64,000 nucleotides of DNA from Galactobacter caseinivorans. GTDB taxonomy: Bacteria; Actinomycetota; Actinomycetes; Actinomycetales; Micrococcaceae. The DNA lies in contig NZ_QQXL01000002.1 of NCBI RefSeq assembly GCF_003640665.1, positions 1 through 64,000 of the forward strand, given 5' to 3'. The position numbers and the translations under genes are program-made. The notes below the pieces were generated by a model. It ran no database searches and was not told the origin of the DNA. It was given only the letters and a program-made list of their open reading frames with translations. Position 1 is the stretch's first letter. Every line of letters starts with the position of its first letter. This document shows, one piece after another, positions 29,187 to 40,154 of this stretch.

Positions 29187-29842
29187 GCGAGATCACCCCG
29201 GAGCGCCCGGCTGCGGACGCAAGCGGGCGGGGAACCGACCCGGAGGAGCAGGAACGGCAGGAGCAGGAGCGGGAGGATCAGCTGGCGGCGTTGGAGGCCG
29301 TGCTGATGGTCCTGGATGCCCCCGCCAGCATCGATGAGCTGGCGGCGGCCCTGGAATGGGCGCCCGTGCGGGTGGATGAGCTGATCCACCAGCTGCGCGC
29401 TGACTATGACGGGTTGGCCCCCAACGGCGCCAGGACGGGGCGCGTGCGCGGTTTTGAGCTGCGTGGAGTCGGTGGTGGCTGGCGTATCGCCGCCCGGGCG
29501 GAGCACGCCGAGGCCGTGAGTCGGCTGGTGTTGGGAGGGCAAACTACCAGGCTTTCCCAAGCCGCATTGGAGACTTTGGCCGTGATCGCGTATCGTCAAC
29601 CGGTCTCCCGCGCACGCATCGCGGCCATCCGCGGCGTCAACGCCGAAGGGGTGGTCAGAACACTCCAGGCACGTGGTTTGGTGGTGCAATCCGGGGTCGA
29701 CAACGAGACGGGCGCCTCACTCTTTGGGACCACCCCGGCTTTTCTGGAAAGATTAGGCATAGACAGCCTTGGGGAACTTCCTCCGCTGTCGCCTCTCCTG
29801 CCTGGCGTCGAGCATCTCGACGAGATCATCGGCAACGAATGA
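29183..29842 (+). CDS. scpB: Segregation and condensation protein B
   Basis: A 219-aa protein with tandem winged helices: LEAVLMVLDAPASIDELAAA, RVRGFELRGVGGGWRIA, and the well-conserved LSQAALETLAVIAYRQPVSR with AAIRGVNAEGVVRTLQARGL. It partners ScpA in the condensin complex. The ATG overlaps the scpA stop and follows GCAGGAGG. Confidence 0.93.
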   Translation: MSEITPERPAADASGRGTDPEEQERQEQEREDQLAALEAVLMVLDAPASIDELAAALEWAPVRVDELIHQLRADYDGLAPNGARTGRVRGFELRGVGGGWRIAARAEHAEAVSRLVLGGQTTRLSQAALETLAVIAYRQPVSRARIAAIRGVNAEGVVRTLQARGLVVQSGVDNETGASLFGTTPAFLERLGIDSLGELPPLSPLLPGVEHLDEIIGNE

Positions 29843-29873
29843 GGGGCACGAAGATAGACAGGACTTGATTCAC

Positions 29874-31199
29874 ATGACTCGACAGCCCGGCAATCACGAC
29901 GGATCCCGCGGGCGCCGCGGCGACGCCGCCGGCAAGGGCTCTCGCTCCGGCGCGCCCCGCGGCGGGACCGGCAACGACTTTGGCGGCAACGGCGGGCGCG
30001 ACGGCGGCCGTGACGGTGGCCGCGGACGCGGCGGCGCTCCCACGGGCGGCGCGGGCCGCTCCGGCGGGCGCGACTTCAACAGCCGTGACGATCGCCGCGA
30101 TGATCGTCGTGACGACCGCCGTGATGGCGGCCTCGACGATCGCCGCTCCGGCGGGCGCGACTTCAACAGCCGCGATGATCGCCGTGATGGCGGCCGCGAC
30201 GACCGCCGCGACGACCGCCGCGATGACCGCCGCGACGATCGCCGCGACGACGCACCGCGTGGCGGCGCCCCGAAGAGCTCCGGGTACAAGTCCGGCTCCA
30301 AGCCGGGCGCCAAGGGTGCCGGTGCCAAGGGCGCTGGCGGCCAGGGTGCTTCCCGCGGCCAGGGCCCCCGTGCCTTCGCCGGCGAGCGTTTTGGCCTGAG
30401 CCTTGGCGAGGTCAAGCGCCGTCGCCGCGGCCCCCGCAAGCCCGTGACGGCCACGCCTCGCGTGGAGAACCCGGACGGCGAGCGTCTGCAAAAGGTCATG
30501 GCCCACGCTGGCGTGGCCAGCCGCCGCGTCTGCGAGGAGATGATCCTCACCGGTCGTGTGGAGGTCAACAACGAGACCGTTCGCGAGCTTGGCGTGCGCG
30601 TGAAGCCGGATGAGGACACCGTCCACGTGGACGGCGTGCGCATCCAGCTGGATGAGTCGCTGGTGTACTTTGCGTTCAACAAGCCGGCCTCCGTGGTCTC
30701 CTCCATGAAGGACCCGGACGGTCGCCGCGACATCTCCGACTTCCTGCGTGAGGGCCAGTCTGAGCGCCTGTACCACGTGGGCCGCCTGGACTACGAGACC
30801 GAGGGTCTGCTGCTGCTGACCAACGATGGCGAGCTGGCGCACCGCCTGACTCACCCCTCCTTCGAGGTCCCCAAGACCTACCTGGTGCAGGTCCGCGGGC
30901 CGTTCCCCAAGGGCGTGGGTCAGGAGCTGCGAGACGGCGTACTGCTGGAGGATGGCTGGTCAAAGGTTGATTCCTTCAAGCTCGTTGACTCCACGCCCGG
31001 GCACGTCCTGATCGAGGTCGTTTTGCACTCCGGCAAGAACCGCATTGTGCGCCGCATGTTTGACGCGGTCGGCTTCCCGGTCCAGCGCCTGGTGCGCCTG
31101 CAGGTGGGCCCCATCCGCCTGGGCGATCAGCGCCAGGGCAGCCTGCGCAAGCTCGGCAAGCAGGAGGTTGGCCACCTGCTTGCAGAGGTTGGTCTGTGA
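29874..31199 (+). CDS. rluB: 23S rRNA pseudouridine synthase RluB-like, with long disordered N-terminus
   Basis: A 441-aa protein. Residues 1 to about 190 are low complexity, rich in RDDRRDD, GGRD and later KGAGGQGA. The S4 domain follows (ERLQKVMAHAGVASRRVCEE), then the catalytic domain with YHVGRLDYETEGLLLLTNDG (catalytic Asp in GRLDYET) and TYLVQVRGPFPKG. It isomerises a uridine of 23S rRNA. The RD-rich leader is much longer than in most bacteria and resembles the N-terminus of the first cluster gene at 2315. ATG 29874 lies 31 nt after scpB. Confidence 0.92.
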   Translation: MTRQPGNHDGSRGRRGDAAGKGSRSGAPRGGTGNDFGGNGGRDGGRDGGRGRGGAPTGGAGRSGGRDFNSRDDRRDDRRDDRRDGGLDDRRSGGRDFNSRDDRRDGGRDDRRDDRRDDRRDDRRDDAPRGGAPKSSGYKSGSKPGAKGAGAKGAGGQGASRGQGPRAFAGERFGLSLGEVKRRRRGPRKPVTATPRVENPDGERLQKVMAHAGVASRRVCEEMILTGRVEVNNETVRELGVRVKPDEDTVHVDGVRIQLDESLVYFAFNKPASVVSSMKDPDGRRDISDFLREGQSERLYHVGRLDYETEGLLLLTNDGELAHRLTHPSFEVPKTYLVQVRGPFPKGVGQELRDGVLLEDGWSKVDSFKLVDSTPGHVLIEVVLHSGKNRIVRRMFDAVGFPVQRLVRLQVGPIRLGDQRQGSLRKLGKQEVGHLLAEVGL

Positions 31200-32311
31200 T
31201 CTCTGAGGCGGCCACTGGCTACCTCGCCGGCCCGGTCCTGGTCATCGGGACCGGGCTGCTCGGCGCCTCGGCCGCCCTTGGTCTGCGTCGGCACGGACTC
31301 GACGTCGGATTGCGTGACGCTTCTCCCACGGCCCAGCGCGTGGCCGTGGATCTTGGGGCCGGCCATGTGGTGGCCGCGGGGGAGGGCTTCCTCCCCGAGC
31401 TGGTCATCGTGGCTACCCCGCCGGACGTGGTGGCGCCCGTGGTTTCTGCCGCGCTGCGCGAGTTCCCCGACGCGGTGGTGATCGACATCGCCTCCGTCAA
31501 GGGATCGGTACTTGCCGCGCTGCGCGCGGATGAGATGCTCGACGCCGCGGCGTTGGCTCGGTACGTGGGAGCCCACCCCATGGCGGGCCGGGAGCGTTCC
31601 GGCCCGGTGGCGGCTCGCGGTGAGCTCTTCACCGCGGCGCCGTGGGTGGTGGTGCCGCACGAGGGCAGCTCCGCGCATGCAGTGAAGGTCACCAAGGCGG
31701 CCGGCGCGGACCTGGGCGCCTCGGTGACCCAGATGGACGCCGCCGCGCATGACCAGGCGGTGGCCCTGATCTCACACTTCCCGCAGGTGGCCTCTTCATT
31801 GCTGGCCTCTCGCCTGCTCAATGCCCCGGCAGAGGCGCTGGCCTTGGCCGGCAATGGGTTGCGGGACACCACTCGCATCGCCGCTAGTGATCCCGGGCTC
31901 TGGATTCAGATCCTCTCCCACAACGCAGGGCAGCTCCTTCCGATTCTTCAGGGGCTGCGCGGGGATCTGGACAGGCTCATCACCACGCTTCAGGATCCGC
32001 AGGCCCCGGGTGCCACCTTGGACCTGGCTCAACTGATGAGCGAGGGAAATCAGGGGCAATCCCGGATCCCTGGCAAGCACGGTGCGCCCCCGCAGTCCTT
32101 CGCTACGGTGGGAGTCATCGTGGATGACCGGCCGGGGCAGATTGCACGCCTCCTGGCGGACATCGGCGAGGCGGGGATCAACCTCGAGGACCTGCGCATG
32201 GAGCACTCGGCCGGGTACGAGGTGGGCCTCATCGAGGTTCAGGTCCTGCCTGGCAGAAGAGACGAATTGGTGGCCGCTCTGACGGCCCTTGACTGGAAAG
32301 TGGTGCAGTGA
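31196..32311 (+). CDS. tyrA: Prephenate dehydrogenase
   Basis: A 371-aa enzyme of tyrosine synthesis. NAD(P)-binding Rossmann motif VLVIGTGLLGASAALGL, then DIASVKGSV, GAHPMAGRERSGPVAA, and a C-terminal ACT-type regulatory domain (VGVIVDDRPGQIARLLADIG, then INLEDLRMEH), likely for tyrosine feedback. The GTG start overlaps the rluB stop by 4 nt. tyrA in this cluster is typical of Micrococcales. Confidence 0.92.
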   Translation: MISEAATGYLAGPVLVIGTGLLGASAALGLRRHGLDVGLRDASPTAQRVAVDLGAGHVVAAGEGFLPELVIVATPPDVVAPVVSAALREFPDAVVIDIASVKGSVLAALRADEMLDAAALARYVGAHPMAGRERSGPVAARGELFTAAPWVVVPHEGSSAHAVKVTKAAGADLGASVTQMDAAAHDQAVALISHFPQVASSLLASRLLNAPAEALALAGNGLRDTTRIAASDPGLWIQILSHNAGQLLPILQGLRGDLDRLITTLQDPQAPGATLDLAQLMSEGNQGQSRIPGKHGAPPQSFATVGVIVDDRPGQIARLLADIGEAGINLEDLRMEHSAGYEVGLIEVQVLPGRRDELVAALTALDWKVVQ

Positions 32312-32312
32312 C

Positions 32313-33005
32313 ATGAGCGAGGCCAACTCACAACAGGCGCTTGTCGTGGCGATTGACGGCCCCGCAGGCTCGGGCAAGTCCTCCGTGTCAAAGGAGGTGG
32401 CGCGCCGCTTGGGTGCCGCGTACTTGGACACCGGTGCCATGTACCGCGCCGTGACCTTTGCCGCCCTCGAATCTGGCCTGGACCTGGGTGATCAGGAGGC
32501 CATCGCCGAGGCCGTGCGTCAGGCAGACATTGAGCTTTCCGTCACCACGGAGGGCCAGCGTGTGGTGGTCAACGGCCAGGAGGTGAGCGCGCAGATTCGC
32601 GAGCCGCGCGTCTCCGAGTCCGTCTCCGCCGTCGCCACCAACCTGGCGGTCCGCGAAAACTTGGTGCGCCGCCAGCGCGCCGCGATTGAGCAGGCCGGGC
32701 GCATCGTCGCTGAGGGCCGGGACACCACCACCGTGGTGGCCCCGGATGCCGACGCCCGGATCTTGTTGACCGCACGCGAAGAGGTGCGCATGGCGCGCCG
32801 TGGCCTGGAGCTGAACAACACGCAATCGGCGCAGGCCCTGGCCAAGCAGGTCTCCGAGCGGGACGCCAAGGACTCCTCGGTGGTGAACTTCACCGACGCA
32901 GCAGAAGGCGTCATCCTGGTGGATTCCTCAGACCTGGACTTTGAACAGACCGTGCAAGCGGTGCTTGCAACCATCCACCAGCAGGCCGGGACCGTCGCGT
33001 CCTGA
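32313..33005 (+). CDS. cmk: Cytidylate kinase
   Basis: A 230-aa nucleoside monophosphate kinase, CMP/dCMP to the diphosphates. P-loop VVAIDGPAGSGKSSVSKEVA, the family motif YLDTGAMYRAVTFAAL, and VAEGRDTTTVVAPDAD with ILLTAREEVRMARR. ATG follows the tyrA stop by 1 nt. Confidence 0.94.
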   Translation: MSEANSQQALVVAIDGPAGSGKSSVSKEVARRLGAAYLDTGAMYRAVTFAALESGLDLGDQEAIAEAVRQADIELSVTTEGQRVVVNGQEVSAQIREPRVSESVSAVATNLAVRENLVRRQRAAIEQAGRIVAEGRDTTTVVAPDADARILLTAREEVRMARRGLELNNTQSAQALAKQVSERDAKDSSVVNFTDAAEGVILVDSSDLDFEQTVQAVLATIHQQAGTVAS

Positions 33006-33129
33006 CCCGCCCACGCGGCGTCGGGCATCTCACCCGATTCCCACCCCCGCAAGCCGTTGGCGCGCGGTAAACTGATACGTTCCGTCCTTGCTGGGCGGAC
33101 CCCACCCACATGCAGTCCGGGAGGACACC

Positions 33130-34659
33130 ATGAGCCCCATCGAGCCCCAGGGCGACGATTTTCGCGAGTACGGCGAGGATGACGTCGCTGAGCGCCTTGC
33201 CGCGATGACCGAGGAAGAGGTTGACGCGCGCGCCGCCTCCCTGCGCGCTGGCTTGGCCGACTACGACCTTGAGGAAGACGATTCCGCCGTCCTCTCCGGC
33301 GAGGACTGGGAAGCCCTCGCGGAAGAGGATGACTTCGTCGCGCCCGTGCTGGCCGTGGTGGGCCGCCCCAACGTCGGCAAGTCCACCCTCGTGAACCGCA
33401 TCATCGGCCGCCGCGAGGCAGTAGTTGAGGACGTTCCCGGCGTGACCCGCGACCGCGTCTCCTATGAGGCCGAGTGGTCCGGCGTGGACTTCACTCTGGT
33501 GGACACCGGCGGCTGGGAGGTTGACGCCAAGGGCATCGACCGCATGGTCGCCGATCAGGCTGAGCGCGCCGTCGACGTGGCGGACGCCGTCCTCTTTGTG
33601 GTGGACGCGACCGTGGGCGCGACTGCCACCGACGAGGCCGTCGTGAAGATGCTGCGCCGCAAGGGCAAGCCCGTGATCCTGGTCGCCAACAAGGTGGACG
33701 GTCCGTCCACCGAGGCGGACGCCGCGGCGCTGTGGTCGCTCGGCTTTGGCCAGCCATGGCCCGTCTCCTCCCTGCACGGGCGCGGCACGGGTGACCTGCT
33801 GGATGCCGTGCTTGACGAGCTGCCCGAGGAGTCCGCCTACGGCGATCCGCTTCCGGAGGGTGGCCCCCGCCGCGTGGCGCTGCTTGGCCGCCCCAACGTG
33901 GGCAAGTCCTCCCTGCTGAACCAGCTGGCTGGCGAGGAGCGCGTGGTGGTCAACGAGGTTGCGGGCACCACCCGTGACCCCGTGGATGAGCTCGTGGAAC
34001 TGGGCGGGCGCACCTGGCGCTTTGTCGACACCGCGGGCCTGCGCCGCCGCCAGCACATGGCACAGGGCGCGGACTACTACGCCTCCCTGCGCACCGCCAC
34101 CGCCTTGGATAAGGCGGAGGTGGCCGTGGTGCTGCTGGCCGTTGACGAGGTGCTCTCCGAGCAGGATCAGCGCATCCTGCAGCAGGTCATTGACGCCGGC
34201 CGCGCGCTGGTCCTCGCCTTCAACAAGTGGGACCTGCTGGATGAGGACCGTCGCCGTTACCTGGAGCGGGAGATTGATCAGGACCTGAAGCACGTGGAGT
34301 GGGCCCCGAGCATCAACCTCTCCGCCAAGACGGGTTGGCACAAGGACAAGCTCACCAACGCCCTGGACATTGCGTTGGAGGCGTGGGATCGCCGCATCTC
34401 CACCGGCAAGCTCAATGCCTTCCTAGGCGAGCTGGTCGCGGCGCACCCGCACCCGCTGCGCGGTGGCAAGCAGCCCCGCATCCTCTTCGGCACGCAGGTC
34501 TCGGCCCGCCCGCCCAAGTTTGTGCTCTTCACAACCGGCTTCCTTGATCCCGGTTACCGCCGCTTCATCCAGCGTCGCCTGCGCGAGACGTTCGACTTCC
34601 GCGGCACGCCCATCGATATCCAGATGCGCGTGCGCGAGAAGCGCGGACGCAAGCGCTGA
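33130..34659 (+). CDS. der: Ribosome-assembly GTPase Der (EngA)
   Basis: A 509-aa double GTPase. The first G domain has [23 protein letters not shown] and NKVD; the second has [23 protein letters not shown] and NKWD; a KH-like C-terminal domain ends in a basic tail (REKRGRKR). It acts in 50S assembly. The acidic first 70 residues are an actinobacterial extension. ATG 33130 follows GGGAGGACACC. It closes the conserved cluster and has its own 124-nt upstream gap. Confidence 0.95.
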   Translation: MSPIEPQGDDFREYGEDDVAERLAAMTEEEVDARAASLRAGLADYDLEEDDSAVLSGEDWEALAEEDDFVAPVLAVVGRPNVGKSTLVNRIIGRREAVVEDVPGVTRDRVSYEAEWSGVDFTLVDTGGWEVDAKGIDRMVADQAERAVDVADAVLFVVDATVGATATDEAVVKMLRRKGKPVILVANKVDGPSTEADAAALWSLGFGQPWPVSSLHGRGTGDLLDAVLDELPEESAYGDPLPEGGPRRVALLGRPNVGKSSLLNQLAGEERVVVNEVAGTTRDPVDELVELGGRTWRFVDTAGLRRRQHMAQGADYYASLRTATALDKAEVAVVLLAVDEVLSEQDQRILQQVIDAGRALVLAFNKWDLLDEDRRRYLEREIDQDLKHVEWAPSINLSAKTGWHKDKLTNALDIALEAWDRRISTGKLNAFLGELVAAHPHPLRGGKQPRILFGTQVSARPPKFVLFTTGFLDPGYRRFIQRRLRETFDFRGTPIDIQMRVREKRGRKR

Positions 34660-34672
34660 TCCCTGGCGTGAG

Positions 34673-34716
34673 ACGCCGCCGCCCCGTCGAATGTTCGACG
34701 GGGCGGCGGCGTTTTT
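34673..34716 (+). terminator. Strong intrinsic terminator after der
   Basis: A 17-bp perfect stem (CGCCGCCGCCCCGTCGA with its complement), 4-nt loop ATGT, then GTTTTT. Ends the housekeeping cluster. Confidence 0.95.
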
Positions 34717-34786
34717 CGTGGGTGTGGAGGCGGGGCGGGTTCGAGGACCGGGCGGGCCGGGGCGGGGTCGGTGCGGGCGGGCGTGG

Positions 34787-35397
34787 GCGAAGCGGGCTTA
34801 TCGCCGTGAAGCGGTCTTGAGTCCTGCTTCGCGTCGATAGGGCTGCTTGGCGTCCGGAGCCGGTGCGCGCGAAGCGGGCTATCGCCGTCGAGCGGTCTTG
34901 AGTCCCGCTTTTCGTCGATAGGGCTGCTTGCTCGACGTCGGTGGTTGGCTCCGTGGGTGCGTCGGGTCCTGGTGGGCTCGGGGGAGCGCGGGCGGGAGGT
35001 CCGGCGCCGTCGAAATCGAAGCGGGCTTATCGCCGTCGAGCGGTCTTGAGCCCTGCTTCTCGTCGATAGGGCTGCTTGGCGTCCGGAGCCGGTGCGCGCG
35101 AAGCGGGCTATCGCCGTGAAGCGGCCTTGAGTCCTGCTTCTTGTCGATAGGGCTGCTTGCTCGACGTCGGTGGTTGGCTTCGCGGGTGCGTCGGGTCCTC
35201 GGGTCCTCGGCGGCGCGGGGGAGTTCGAGCGGGAGGCCCGGAGCCGGTGCGGGCGAAGCGGGCTTATCGTCGTCGAGCGGTCTTGAGTCCTGCTTCTCGT
35301 CGATAAGGCTGCTTGGCGTCCGGAGCCGGTGCGGGCGAAGCGGGCTTATCGCCGTCGAGCGGTCTTGAGCCCTGCTTCTCGTCGACAAGGCTGCTTG
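34787..35397. repeat. Six 62-bp palindromic repeats in a higher-order array
   Basis: Units lie at 34787-34849, 34869-34930, 35017-35078, 35098-35159, 35253-35315 and 35335-35397. Each starts GCGAAGCGGGCTTATCGCCG and ends with CGTCGATAGGGCTGCTTG; these ends are near-complementary, so each unit can fold into an imperfect hairpin, with CTTGAG(T/C)CCTGCTT near its middle. Units come in pairs separated by 19-22 nt (GCGTCCGGAGCCGGTGC), and the pairs repeat every 230-236 bp. The sequences vary by a few bases. Nothing protein-coding is convincing in 34717-35425. Confidence 0.9.
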
Positions 35398-35425
35398 CCC
35401 GACGACGACGCCACCCCCGAGCCCT

Positions 35426-36028
35426 TCAGCGTGTGAAGCGAACGCCCTCAACGCTTGGGCGGAACCTGCCCGTGGGCCACGTCTTGGGGAGCGAACTGCG
35501 GGTCGCGGGGTTGGTGAGGAAGCCTTGGACGGACGCGCGAAGGTGAGCATCCACGGCTCGAGTTGTCCGTGCCTCATCGTCGAGGGGGAGGGCAGCCACC
35601 CAGGACCCGGCCCGGGTGGTGATGACTACGTCCGCCCAGCCCGCCAGCGGTGCAAGGCTCCACCCGTCGGGTAGTTGGCTGGACACGCCACTGATGCCGA
35701 AGGGGCAGAGCACGAAGTGCGTTGACAGCCAGGTCTGCTGTGCCACGGCACGAACTACGGCCATGTCGAACTTTCCAAACCACGCTGGTTTGCTGAGTGG
35801 ATTCACGTTGATTTTCATGGCGGTGACTTCGTCCCAAGAGAACTCGCGCACCCGTTGCCAGGGCCCCTGCTCCTTCGCCACGGCGTCGACTCGCTCGGCA
35901 TAGCTTTGTTTGAGGGGGCGCCCGTCGCTGCCAACCCGCTGAAGCACTGGCCACTCACTGAAGCCGATCAGCCGCATTCCGGACGCGCTCAACTCGAGGC
36001 GGGCCCCGTCGACACGTCCAATCAGCAT
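35426..36028 (-). CDS. Hypothetical protein
   Basis: A 200-aa soluble protein starting MLIGRVDGARLELSASGMRL. It has alternating hydrophobic strands (FVLCPFGISGVSSQL, WADVVITTRAGSWVAALPL) and a basic C-terminus. The first part resembles a PH-like or bacterial membrane-protein-associated beta fold, but I do not recognise the family. Start chosen at ATG 36028; the frame continues upstream to 36190 without support. Third of three minus-strand genes that may be one unit. Confidence 0.6.
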   Translation of the reverse strand: MLIGRVDGARLELSASGMRLIGFSEWPVLQRVGSDGRPLKQSYAERVDAVAKEQGPWQRVREFSWDEVTAMKINVNPLSKPAWFGKFDMAVVRAVAQQTWLSTHFVLCPFGISGVSSQLPDGWSLAPLAGWADVVITTRAGSWVAALPLDDEARTTRAVDAHLRASVQGFLTNPATRSSLPKTWPTGRFRPSVEGVRFTR

Positions 36029-36096
36029 GCACACATGATAGTTCGGCGAAACGGGGCCGGTGAAGCCTGTCGGCAACGAGGAACCCCAGTGGGCAG

Positions 36097-36536
36097 TTAG
36101 GAAACGCGGCGTCCGACAGGGGCCGGAAGTCCGGCTTCCCGCCGGAGTCGGCGCGATCGGATTTCCCAGCGCAACAGCACTACTAACCACACCACAGTCG
36201 CCAGCACCACCAAGGTGAGCGCCGTCATGAGGCCAGTCACGGCCGAGTCACGCCGGTAGCTGATCGCAACGCTCCCCAAAGCAACAAACAGGACGATTTC
36301 CAGGACCAACAGCGTCCAGAGTCCGCCCAGTGAGCCGACCTCGCGACTGGTGGCGCGCTTGAGCCAGGCCGTGCCGGCCTGAGCCCGCGAATAGACCCGC
36401 AACTCGCCGTCGGGCCCTCGAAACGCCGCGACCTTTTCGCCGACGCCGCGGCGCTGTGTCACCTGCGCCAACGCCGCCTGGTCCCTGAGCGCGCCGGGAC
36501 TGTCGCGCTCCCAGCCGGGGTCCTGGGCAGACCAGC

Positions 36537-36540
<4 letters not shown>
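36097..36540 (-). CDS. Hypothetical membrane protein with two TM segments
   Basis: A 147-aa protein: a soluble N-terminal 65 residues, two TM helices (TLLVLEIVLFVALGSVAI and LMTALTLVVLATVVWLVVLL), then a basic cytoplasmic tail (RWEIRSRRLRREAG). GTG at 36540 overlaps the stop of the upstream gene by 4 nt, so it is cotranslated. Function unknown. Confidence 0.65.
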
Positions 36541-38582
<2,042 letters not shown>

Positions 38583-38630
38583 TCTAGTTGCAGGGTCTGG
38601 GGCGCAGCTGAGCGCCGTAGTTTTCACTGC

Positions 38631-38673
38631 CCGACGGCGCGTTGTCACCTTGCGAGGTGCGGCGCGCCGTCGG
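38631..38673 (+). terminator. Hairpin after argG
   Basis: CCGACGGCGCG and CGCGCCGTCGG form an 11-bp stem with an inner CACCT/AGGTG pairing. No T-run follows. Confidence 0.65.
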
Positions 38674-38927
38674 CGTGTGCGGGCCTAGCGCATCCTTGAC
38701 GGGATGTGTCAATATGTTGAGCACTTTAAATAATGGCTGGTCGATACTCGCTGAAACTGCGGGGATACTAGTGTCAGTCTCTATTCTTTTTGCATCTGTT
38801 GATCGTGATGCGTTATGTTTAATATCAAGCGGCCCAGCACGAGGGGCACAGTAGCTATCCGATCCGGATCACGTGGGCGGGAAAACTCGCCGCCGCAGAA
38901 GTTAAATCCAACCAGAGGGGTTTCATC
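38674..38927 (+). promoter_or_regulatory. AT-rich upstream region of lsr2
   Basis: About 250 bp with visibly low GC (stretches such as TCAATATGTTGAGC, TTTAAATAATGG and CGTTATGTTTAATATC) between argG and lsr2. Lsr2/H-NS proteins bind AT-rich DNA, so this is a likely autoregulated promoter region. No ORF is supported. A precise -10/-35 pair cannot be fixed by eye. Confidence 0.5.
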
Positions 38928-39320
38928 GTGGGCAAGCGCATCATCAAGACTGAAGAGATGTGGGACGACCTGGACGCTCATGTGGTTGAGGACGTTCGCA
39001 CCGTTCGCTTCTCGCTGAATGATCAGAACTATTCGATTGACCTTGGCGCAAAGAACCGCGAGGCCCTGGAGGGTGCCCTGGCAGAGTTCATTGCCAAGGC
39101 CTCCGCCGGTACGGCAGCTGCTTCCCGCTCGCAGGCCGGCTCCACGCGCCGCGCCCGTCGTAGCTCGGAAGAGGTTGCTGCCGAAAAGGCCGAGCGCGCC
39201 GAGCACAAGGCGTACCTGGACAAGGTGCGTTCCTGGGCCGCGAAGAATGGCTACACCGTGGGTGAGAAGGGGCGCATCGCCCAGAACATCCTGGACGCTT
39301 ACACCAAGGCCAAGGGCTGA
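38928..39320 (+). CDS. lsr2: Lsr2-family nucleoid-associated silencer
   Basis: A 130-aa xenogeneic silencer, functionally like H-NS. N-terminal oligomerisation domain (DDLDAHVVEDVRTVRFSLND and YSIDLGAKNREALEGALAEF), a basic linker, and the C-terminal DNA-binding domain (VRSWAAKNGYTVGEKGRIAQ). The minor-groove motif is usually RGR; here it is KGR. GTG 38928 follows AGAGGGG. Its position beside a genomic island is suggestive, since Lsr2 silences foreign AT-rich DNA, but may be chance. Confidence 0.92.
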   Translation: MGKRIIKTEEMWDDLDAHVVEDVRTVRFSLNDQNYSIDLGAKNREALEGALAEFIAKASAGTAAASRSQAGSTRRARRSSEEVAAEKAERAEHKAYLDKVRSWAAKNGYTVGEKGRIAQNILDAYTKAKG

Positions 39321-39349
39321 AGTTTGTAGTTTGAAGTTGAAGTAAAACA

Positions 39350-39384
39350 GCAGGGGGCGGCATCGCGAAGATGTCGCCCCCTGC
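39350..39384 (+). terminator. Terminator after lsr2
   Basis: GCAGGGGGCG and CGCCCCCTGC form a 10-bp stem 29 nt after the stop. 39385-39560 holds no gene; it should contain the tRNA promoter. Confidence 0.8.
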
Positions 39385-39560
39385 TGCGTGCGTGGCCCCT
39401 TGTCCGGAGGCTTCTTCGGCGCATCAGGAGGGCTCATCCGAGCAGATGCGGGGCGGTGTCAGAGGCCGTGCGGGGGAGGGGTCGCGTCGCGAGCATTGCG
39501 TTTGATGGGGTAGACTAATCGAGGCGTTCAGCGCGGATTTACTCCGCAGTTGAACGTGAT

Positions 39561-39637
<77 letters not shown>

Positions 39638-39644
<7 letters not shown>

Positions 39645-39677
39645 CTGATGAGAAGAAATTCTCATCAGGGCTTTCTC
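39638..39677 (+). terminator. Terminator of tRNA-Pro
   Basis: AGCCCTGATGAGAA and TTCTCATCAGGGCT pair over a GAAA tetraloop, followed by TTCTCGTTT. Confidence 0.9.
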
Positions 39678-39768
39678 GTTTCCGGATGTGGCCACTGGCT
39701 GGTCCACTTGCTCGATCTGCTCGATCTGCTCGAGCCTTCCGCACGGCCTAGCCGGGTGTGAAGACCAT

Positions 39769-39841
39769 CGGGATGTGGCGCAGCTTGGTAGCGCACTTGA
39801 CTGGGGGCAAGGGGTCGAAGGTTCGAATCCTGTCAGCCCGA
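39769..39841 (+). pseudogene. Degenerate tandem copy of tRNA-Pro(GGG)
   Basis: A second copy of the tRNA and its terminator (39767-39893 matches 39559-39686). It has lost one T after the anticodon, leaving a 4-bp anticodon stem with an 8-nt loop ACTGGGGG. It also has an A-G mismatch in the acceptor stem and one in the T stem. The following terminator is kept, with a compensating pair change (AAGCCC/GGGCTT to AAACCC/GGGTTT). Probably not a working tRNA. Confidence 0.8.
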
Positions 39842-39902
39842 CAGAAAAACCCTGATGAGAAGCTATTTTCATCAGGGTTTTGTTGTTTCCGGAAGCGGCT
39901 TT

Positions 39903-39925
39903 TTCTGGTCCCCTTCTGGTTCCCC
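39903..39925 (-). promoter_or_regulatory. Possible integrase arm sites, left end (pair)
   Basis: Two adjacent copies read on the minus strand as GGGGACCAGAA (39903-39913) and GGGGAACCAGAA (39914-39925). The same motif occurs at 39991 and, as a pair, at the right end. Arm-type integrase sites commonly appear like this. Confidence 0.5.
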
Positions 39926-39990
39926 TCGAGCTCTCGGCGGGTTAGGCCCGTGGACAACGGAACCCGCCGCGAAGCCTTCCCTGTGGACAA

Positions 39991-40001
39991 GGGGACCAGA
40001 A
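39991..40001 (+). promoter_or_regulatory. Possible integrase arm site, left end (single)
   Basis: GGGGACCAGAA on the plus strand, facing the pair at 39903-39925. Confidence 0.45.
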
Positions 40002-40154
40002 GGGTCCGAGAAGTGCTCCTGGCCGGTCCGCCGGTGCCGATAGGGCATCAGCGCCAAGTGTTGAGGGGCAGGCTTCGGGCGGCTTGACGCTATCCCCGGG
40101 CCACCGCTAGGGGTGCCGAGCGGAGCCTAGATCAACGATTCGAGGCTCGGATGC

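Noticed and set aside
34787-35397. CRISPR array
   Set aside because: Units are 62 bp with paired short and long gaps that are themselves repetitive; there are no unique spacers and no cas genes.
34879-35577. Minus-strand 232-aa ORF through the repeat array
   Set aside because: Its peptide only mirrors the DNA repeats, with PLDGDKPA-like blocks; no start signal; it overlaps the hypothetical gene at 35426.
39769-39841. Second tRNA-Pro as a functional tRNA gene
   Set aside because: Acceptor and T-stem mismatches plus an altered anticodon arm; called a pseudogene, with the 8-nt loop noted as a finding.
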